DNA of 64,000 nucleotides from Streptacidiphilus sp. P02-A3a (GTDB taxonomy: Bacteria; Actinomycetota; Actinomycetes; Streptomycetales; Streptomycetaceae): NCBI RefSeq assembly GCF_014084105.1, contig NZ_CP048289.1, positions 2,551,922 through 2,615,921 of the forward strand, given 5' to 3'. Every line of letters starts with the position of its first letter. Position 1 is the stretch's first letter. Below the pieces are notes generated by a model. That model saw only the letters and a program-made list of their open reading frames with translations, did no database searches and had not been told where the DNA came from. Position numbers and translations under genes: made by a program. This document shows positions 59,530-64,000 of this stretch, piece by piece.

Positions 59530-61224
59530 GTGCGAGTGAAAGTGGCGAACGTGGCCTTGCCTACCGACCCCGTCCGCCCCGTGGCGGCGCTCCGCCCGGA
59601 ACCGGTCGCCGCTGAGCCGCGCGGGTTCCGGCACCGGGCGCGGAACCGCTGGGCACGCGTCCGGGCCGGACTGCCGAGAACCGGCCTGGCGGTCCTCTGC
59701 GGCCTGCTGCTGGCGCTCTCCTTCCCGCCGTACGGGCTGTGGCCGCTGTCCGTGGTCGCAGTGACCGGCCTGAGCCTGCTCACCCACCGCCGCACCGCCC
59801 GGCAGGCGGCCTGGACCGGGTTCGCCTTCGGCGCGCCGTTCATGCTCTGGCTGCTGTTCTGGCTGAACGTCATCGGCCAGGACGCCTGGCTGCTGCTCGC
59901 CCTGTTCGAGGCGCTGTTCATCGCGCTGATGGCGGCCGGCCAGGCGCTGACCTCCCGGCTGCCGGGCTGGCCGCTGTGGACCGCCTGCCTGTGGGTCGCC
60001 CAGGAGTGGGCCAGGGACCGGGTGCCGTTCGGCGGCTTCCCCTGGGGGCGGCTGGCCTTCGCCAACACCTCCTCGCCGTACACCCCGCTGGCGGCGCTCG
60101 GCGGCGCCCCGCTGGTGACCTTCGCGGTCGCCCTCAGCGGCGCGCTGCTGGCGGCGGCGCTGCTCACCGCCAGGCGGCGGGAGAGCGGACGCTGGGGCGT
60201 GCGTGCGGCCTCCTGCGCCGCCGTCGCGCTCGTGTGCGCTCTGATCGGCTACACCGTGCCGCTACCGACCGCCGGGGACACCAAGGACGGCCCGGCCTCG
60301 GCCGAGATCGCGGTGATCCAGGGCAACGTGCCGCACGCCGGGATGGACTTCCTCGGCCGCCCGATGCAGGTGCTCGAATACCACGTCGCGGAGACCGAGA
60401 AGCTCGCCGCCGAGGTCAAGGCCGGTCGTGCGGCCAAGCCCGACCTGGTGATCTGGCCGGAGAACTCCTCCGACGTCGACCCGTTCCTGGATCCGACCGC
60501 GATGAACCTGATCCAGCAGACGGTGGATCTGATGGGCGTGCCGATCCTGGTCGGCGCCCTGATCAACGGCCCCGACGCGAACCACGTCCAGAACGAGGGC
60601 ATCGTCTGGTCGCCGACCACCGGACCCGGCGCGCACTACACCAAGCAGCACCCGGTGCCCTTCGGCGAGTACGTGCCCTACCGCTCGTTCCTCACCAAGT
60701 ACTTCACCGAGCTGAAGCGGGTCCCGGTCGATTTCTACGCCGGAAAGACGACCGGTATCCTCCAGGTGGGTCCGGCCAGGATCGGGGACGTGATCTGCTT
60801 CGAGGTCGCGTACGACGGCATCGTGCACGACGCCGTCGCCAAGGGCGGCAGGGTCCTGGTCGTACAGACCAACAACGCCACGTACGAGCACACCGACCAG
60901 CCCGACCAGCAGTTCGCGATGTCCCGGCTCCGGGCGGTGGAAACCGGCCGGGCCGTGACCATCGCGTCGACCAGCGGAATCAGCGCGATCATCGCGCCCG
61001 ACGGTCGGGTCGAGCAACGGACCCAGCTCGCCACCGCGGCCGAGTTGGAGGCCCGGGTGCCGCTCCGGGACGGGCTCACCGTCGCTGATCGGGTCGGTGC
61101 GGCTCCGGAGTGGGTTCTGGCCATCGCCGGTCTGCTGGCCTGTGCGTTTGCCATGAGCGCGGGGCGGCGCAATCGTAAGGCAGCCAGAGCGAACGATGAT
61201 GCGGAAGAAGGGGCCGGTCCGTGA
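59530..61224 (+). CDS. lnt: Apolipoprotein N-acyltransferase
   Basis: Adds the third acyl chain to the N-terminal Cys of lipoproteins at the membrane. 564 residues: about seven N-terminal helices (residues 50-255), then a nitrilase-like domain (about 265-520) with the triad Glu in VIWPENSSD, Lys in YTKQHPVPFGEYVPYR and Cys in VICFEVAYDG. A last helix lies near the C-terminus. Start uncertain: GTG 59530 and several GTG codons within the next seven. Overlaps ppm1 by GTGA. Confidence 0.92.
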   Translation: MRVKVANVALPTDPVRPVAALRPEPVAAEPRGFRHRARNRWARVRAGLPRTGLAVLCGLLLALSFPPYGLWPLSVVAVTGLSLLTHRRTARQAAWTGFAFGAPFMLWLLFWLNVIGQDAWLLLALFEALFIALMAAGQALTSRLPGWPLWTACLWVAQEWARDRVPFGGFPWGRLAFANTSSPYTPLAALGGAPLVTFAVALSGALLAAALLTARRRESGRWGVRAASCAAVALVCALIGYTVPLPTAGDTKDGPASAEIAVIQGNVPHAGMDFLGRPMQVLEYHVAETEKLAAEVKAGRAAKPDLVIWPENSSDVDPFLDPTAMNLIQQTVDLMGVPILVGALINGPDANHVQNEGIVWSPTTGPGAHYTKQHPVPFGEYVPYRSFLTKYFTELKRVPVDFYAGKTTGILQVGPARIGDVICFEVAYDGIVHDAVAKGGRVLVVQTNNATYEHTDQPDQQFAMSRLRAVETGRAVTIASTSGISAIIAPDGRVEQRTQLATAAELEARVPLRDGLTVADRVGAAPEWVLAIAGLLACAFAMSAGRRNRKAARANDDAEEGAGP

Positions 61225-62006
61225 CGGACAGCACCACTGAGGACACCGAGACCTTCGGTGACCTGGGCAAGATCCTGGTGATCATCCCGACGTACAACGA
61301 GATCGAGAACATCGCCCGGATCACCGGCCGGGTCCGCGCCGCGGTCCCCGAGGCGCACATCCTGGTGGCCGACGACAACAGCCCCGACGGCACCGGCCAG
61401 GCCGCTGACGACCTCGCGGCGGAGGACCCCAACGTCCAGGTGCTGCACCGCAAGGGCAAGGAAGGCCTGGGCGCCGCCTACCTCGCGGGCTTCCGCTGGG
61501 GCATCGACCATGGCTACGACGTGCTCGTGGAGATGGACGCGGACGGCTCGCACCAGCCCGAGCAGCTGCCGCGGCTGCTGACCGCCCTGCGCGGGGCGGA
61601 CCTGGTGCTCGGCTCGCGCTGGGTCCCGGGCGGCTCGGTGGTCAACTGGCCGAAGAGCCGGGAGTTCCTGTCGCGCGGCGGCAGCACCTACTCGCGGATG
61701 ATGCTGCGGGTGCCGATCCGCGACGTCACCGGCGGCTACCGGGCGTTCCGCAAGCAGACCCTGCTCGGCCTGGGCATGAGCGAGGTCGCCTCGCAGGGCT
61801 ACTGCTTCCAGGTCGACCTGGCCTGGCGCGCGGTGCGCGCGGGCTTCCGGGTCGCCGAGGTGCCGATCACCTTCGTCGAGCGTGAGTTCGGCGCCAGCAA
61901 GATGAGCGGCAACATCGTCGGCGAGGCGCTGAAGCTGGTCACCACCTGGGGCATCCAGAGCCGCCTCGGCAAGATCCCGGCGCCGGTGCCGGACCGCGAG
62001 GCGTAA
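61221..62006 (+). CDS. ppm1: Polyprenol monophosphomannose synthase
   Basis: Transfers mannose from GDP-mannose to polyprenyl phosphate, the donor for O-mannosylation and lipoglycans. 261 residues: GT2 fold with VIIPTYNEIENIARI, VADDNSPDGTG, and the metal motif EMDADGSHQPEQLPRLLTA (DxD-like) about residues 97-115; FVEREFGASKMSGNI follows. In mycobacteria the same enzyme is fused behind an Lnt-like domain (Ppm1); here the two are separate but overlapping genes. Confidence 0.93.
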   Translation: MTDSTTEDTETFGDLGKILVIIPTYNEIENIARITGRVRAAVPEAHILVADDNSPDGTGQAADDLAAEDPNVQVLHRKGKEGLGAAYLAGFRWGIDHGYDVLVEMDADGSHQPEQLPRLLTALRGADLVLGSRWVPGGSVVNWPKSREFLSRGGSTYSRMMLRVPIRDVTGGYRAFRKQTLLGLGMSEVASQGYCFQVDLAWRAVRAGFRVAEVPITFVEREFGASKMSGNIVGEALKLVTTWGIQSRLGKIPAPVPDREA

Positions 62007-62033
62007 CCCGGCTCCACCAGGGCAACCGGGAGG

Positions 62034-62066
62034 CCGGTCGGTGCGCGCCGAGCGCGCGCCGACCGG
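62034..62066 (+). terminator. Hairpin after ppm1
   Basis: CCGGTCGG and CCGACCGG type arms (62034-62048 with 62053-62066), one bulged T, loop CGAG. Followed by no T-tract. Confidence 0.55.
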
Positions 62067-62174
62067 CTCGCCGGAACACTCCCACGCCCCCGCGCGTTGA
62101 TCCTCGCAGGGCACCTGACGTGCCCGGATGAGCCCGCGTGAGCGGGGCGCGAGACCAGGGAAGTGGGCAGCACC

Positions 62175-62729
62175 GTGAGCCGGACACAAGCGAGCAGCGC
62201 GGCAGGCCAGGCCCAGCCGCGCAGGCGCCGGGGATTGCTGCGGTACCTGCCGCTGCTGCTGGTCGCCTGGGTGGTACTGGAGATCTGGCTGCTGATCCAG
62301 GTCGCCCAGCTGATCGGCTGGGGAACGCTGCTCCTGCTGCTGATCGCCTCGGCGGCGCTCGGCGGCTGGGTGGTCAAGCGCGCCGGGATGCGCGCGCTGC
62401 GCGCCACCGCCGCCGGTTCGGCCGAGGCCGGGACGGCGGTCAGCATCGCCGGCGGCCTGCTGCTGATCCTGCCCGGGCTGCTGTCCGACGTACTCGGGCT
62501 CGCCTGCCTGTTCCCGCCCACGGCCAAGCTGCTGCGGCAGCTCCCGGGCCGACTGCTGCGGCGCGGCGGCGGTCCGCTGGCGGACGCCTACCGGATGCAG
62601 GAGCAGCTGCGGATGCACCGGCCGGACGGCAAGGTCGTCCCGGGCGAGGTCATCGTCGGCGAGGTGGTGGACGAGCACCCCACCGGCGGCGCGAAGCCCC
62701 CGGCCCCGCCCTACGACTACGGCCGCTGA
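62175..62729 (+). CDS. fxsA: FxsA-family membrane protein
   Basis: About 184 residues. Basic N-terminus (QPRRRRGLLRY) then FxsA hydrophobic segments (LPLLLVAWVVLEIWLLIQVA; LLLLIASAALGGWVVKRAG) and GLLLILPGLLSDVLGLACLF. The C-terminal tail is cytoplasmic. FxsA in E. coli suppresses phage exclusion; its role in actinobacteria is unknown. GTG 62175 is preferred for its spacing from AGGGAAG; GTG 62163 is possible. Confidence 0.85.
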   Translation: MSRTQASSAAGQAQPRRRRGLLRYLPLLLVAWVVLEIWLLIQVAQLIGWGTLLLLLIASAALGGWVVKRAGMRALRATAAGSAEAGTAVSIAGGLLLILPGLLSDVLGLACLFPPTAKLLRQLPGRLLRRGGGPLADAYRMQEQLRMHRPDGKVVPGEVIVGEVVDEHPTGGAKPPAPPYDYGR

Positions 62730-62758
62730 GCACCGGCCCGGAACGGGCCCGGAACGAC

Positions 62759-62809
62759 CGCAGGACCTGGGACGCGGCACCTCGTGGGTGCCGCCTCCCA
62801 GGTCCTGCG
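62759..62809. terminator. Bidirectional terminator between fxsA and rbpA
   Basis: 23-bp arms with one mismatch (62759-62781, 62787-62809) and a 5-nt loop, between convergent genes. Confidence 0.82.
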
Positions 62810-62827
62810 GACGCTCTGTGCGGATGC

Positions 62828-63202
62828 TCAGGCGGTCTTGCGGTTGTCGCGCGGGTGGACGGCGATGTTCATGCCGCCGGACCGCAGGACCGCGAGCCGC
62901 TCGGCGAGCACCTCCTCCAACTCCTCGCGGGTCCGCCGTTCCATCAGCATGTCCCAATGGGTGCGGGCGGGCTTCGCCTTCTTTGCCTCTGGTTCGTCAC
63001 CGTCGAGGAGTAGTGCCTCGCTGCCGCAGAAACGGCACTCCCACGCGGTCGGGATCTCGGCCTCTACGGAGAACGGCACCTCGAACCGGTGTCCGTTCTG
63101 GCATGCGTACTCGACGGTCTGGCGCGGTGCCAGGTCGATGCCGCGGTCGGTCTCGTAGCTGGTGGCCCCGAGTCGCGTGCCGCGGAGAGCTCGCTCACTC
63201 AT
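62828..63202 (-). CDS. rbpA: RNA polymerase-binding protein RbpA
   Basis: 124 residues. Essential actinobacterial transcription factor that stabilises the sigma-A/HrdB holoenzyme open complex and affects rifampicin tolerance. N-terminal tail (MSERALRGTRLGATSYETDR), core with Cys/His of the zinc-like fold (EYACQNGHRFEVPF, ECRFCGSEALL), basic linker (AKKAKPARTHWDMLMERRT) and sigma-interacting helices at the C-terminus. ATG 63202 follows GGGAGGC. Upstream lies a perfect sigma-R type promoter. Confidence 0.96.
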   Translation of the reverse strand: MSERALRGTRLGATSYETDRGIDLAPRQTVEYACQNGHRFEVPFSVEAEIPTAWECRFCGSEALLLDGDEPEAKKAKPARTHWDMLMERRTREELEEVLAERLAVLRSGGMNIAVHPRDNRKTA

Positions 63203-63265
63203 GAATCGTGCCTCCCGGGCTTATGGCCCACAGGACTGGATGTCGCTGTCTTCATCGGTCTGTGC

Positions 63266-63291
63266 AACGTGCGGCAGCCGTCGAAGATTCC
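63266..63291 (-). promoter_or_regulatory. Sigma-R type promoter of rbpA
   Basis: On the minus strand: GGAAT (63291-63287), 18-nt spacer, GTT (63268-63266), an exact match to the thiol-stress sigma factor SigR consensus GGAAT-N18-GTT. It leaves a leader of roughly 55 nt to the rbpA ATG. rbpA is a known SigR target in Streptomyces coelicolor. Confidence 0.85.
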
Positions 63292-63617
63292 CGTGGGTCG
63301 CAATCCCCGGGAGGTGCGTCTTCCGTCGTGCCGCCCCTGTTTGTACCCAGCCTTGCCCGATTTGTCACATCTGGAGGCGAATGTCACCCTAGGTGGCCGA
63401 AAATCCGCGCGACGTCACCGGCCTCGGCGGTCACCCCGGCAGGGGAACCCGGCCCGGCCGTCGCCACACCACCCGAACTGCTGACGATGCCGCCTGCCCG
63501 GCCCCGGCCCGGCCCCCGCCCGGGCCCTGCGGGCCCACGGCGGCGGGGCCGAACGATGATCGCGATATGCAGGTATGCCGCCCGCATGTGCGCTTTGAGT
63601 GAGTAACCTCACAGATA
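63292..63617. other. Gap between rbpA promoter and the pdxH-like gene
   Basis: About 325 bp; no gene supported. Includes runs of GGCCC/CCCGG near 63490-63540. The right end leads into the regulatory repeat before the next gene. Confidence 0.5.
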
Positions 63618-63641
63618 GTGATCAGGCTCGGTAGCGATCAC
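63618..63641 (+). promoter_or_regulatory. Inverted repeat before the pdxH-like gene
   Basis: GTGATC (63618-63623) and GATCAC (63636-63641) are exact 6-bp inverted copies separated by 12 bp, about 30 nt upstream of the start codon. Candidate operator; regulator unknown. Confidence 0.4.
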
Positions 63642-63670
63642 AGATCGGCGCTTCGAAGGGACACCTGCTC

Positions 63671-64000
63671 ATGCCTGACCGACCCGTGGCCGAACTGCTC
63701 CTGGGCCGCCCGCCCATGGACCGCGCTCTGCCGACGTTCGAACCCGACCGGACCTCGACCGGGGCCGGGCAGCTGTTCGTCGAGTGGCTCACCGAGGCGG
63801 TCGCCGTCGGCGTCGCCGATCCGCAGGTGGTGACCCTGTCCACGGTCGACGCCGACGGGGCGCCGGACGCCCGGGTGGTGGTGCTGCGCGACGTCGACGT
63901 GCACAACGGCGGGTGGATGTTCGCGGCCGACGCGGACAGTCCCAAGGGGCGGCAGCTGGCGGTGCGACCGGAGGCGGCGATGACCCTGTACTGGCCGCGC
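63671..64000 (+). CDS. pdxH: Pyridoxamine 5'-phosphate oxidase family protein, N-terminal part (3' end outside window)
   Basis: The 110 residues visible match the start of PdxH-type FMN flavoproteins that oxidise pyridoxine or pyridoxamine phosphate to pyridoxal phosphate: DPQVVTLSTVDADGAPDARV, VVLRDVDVHNGGWMFAAD and SPKGRQLAVRPEAAMTLYWP. ATG 63671 follows GAAGGGAC. The gene runs off the right edge. Some paralogues act on other substrates, so the symbol is tentative. Confidence 0.8.
   Translation, partial: MPDRPVAELLLGRPPMDRALPTFEPDRTSTGAGQLFVEWLTEAVAVGVADPQVVTLSTVDADGAPDARVVVLRDVDVHNGGWMFAADADSPKGRQLAVRPEAAMTLYWPR

Overview
The window is one contiguous piece of a very GC-rich actinobacterial chromosome. 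GC dominates third codon positions, GTG starts are frequent, and genes are often coupled by ATGA or GTGA overlaps. Gene content (mIHF, RbpA, a GuaB1-type enzyme, a PriA without helicase motifs, ribM, fxsA) and gene order point to the family Streptomycetaceae (Streptomyces, Kitasatospora or Streptacidiphilus; the sequence alone does not separate these). No rRNA, tRNA, CRISPR array, intact insertion sequence or phage was seen.

Layout. (1) 1-9.6 kb: the end of the pyrimidine cluster (carB 3' part, a quinone-type pyrD, then pyrK-pyrDB, then pyrF), followed by the housekeeping string mihF, gmk, rpoZ, coaBC and metK. (2) 9.6-18.7 kb: priA, a small HTH protein, def, fmt, rsmB, rpe and a guaB1-type GMP reductase. 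(3) 18.7-30.6 kb: accessory genes. These include a DUF5995 protein, an SDR with a divergent MmyB-type regulator, a nucleotidyltransferase, the scar of a decayed alpha/beta-hydrolase and TetR pair, a MarR regulator divergent from an NmrA/quinone-reductase operon with repeated palindromic operators, a ROK regulator divergent from an MFS exporter, a HAD phosphatase and a PfkB sugar kinase. (4) 30.6-36.7 kb: a secreted GH15 glucodextranase-like enzyme, a YbaK deacylase and a two-component system. (5) 36.8-42.1 kb: an FMN riboswitch controlling ribE-ribM-ribBA-ribH, then hisE, hisG and a PH-domain protein. (6) 42.1-52.7 kb: a secreted GH2 exo-beta-glucosaminidase, a CNNM pair (the first gene frameshifted), an ABC exporter and an EccA-like AAA+ ATPase. 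(7) 52.7-59.5 kb: a persulfide- or metal-sensor module (CsoR/CstR family) with three matching operators, a phosphoribosyltransferase remnant fused in frame to the regulator, a long inverted repeat, tandem repeats, an Lrp regulator, an amidohydrolase and a gene-free but highly foldable gap. (8) 59.5-64 kb: lnt and ppm1 (overlapping), fxsA, rbpA behind a sigma-R type promoter, and the start of a PdxH-like oxidase.

How it works together. The left and right thirds are core metabolism: UMP synthesis, GMP-to-IMP salvage, CoA and SAM synthesis, translation initiation (def/fmt), transcription (rpoZ, rbpA), flavin synthesis with import, and lipoprotein/mannolipid maturation. The middle is a patchwork of regulator-enzyme pairs and polysaccharide-degrading enzymes, each with a recognisable candidate operator. 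The observations most worth follow-up are the complete RFN switch with a perfect anti-Shine-Dalgarno pairing, the CstR-like module with its fused remnant, the structured intergenic element at 58801-58893, the 29-bp inverted repeat at 54415-54482, the paired dihydroorotate dehydrogenases and the single-base frameshift in the CNNM gene.
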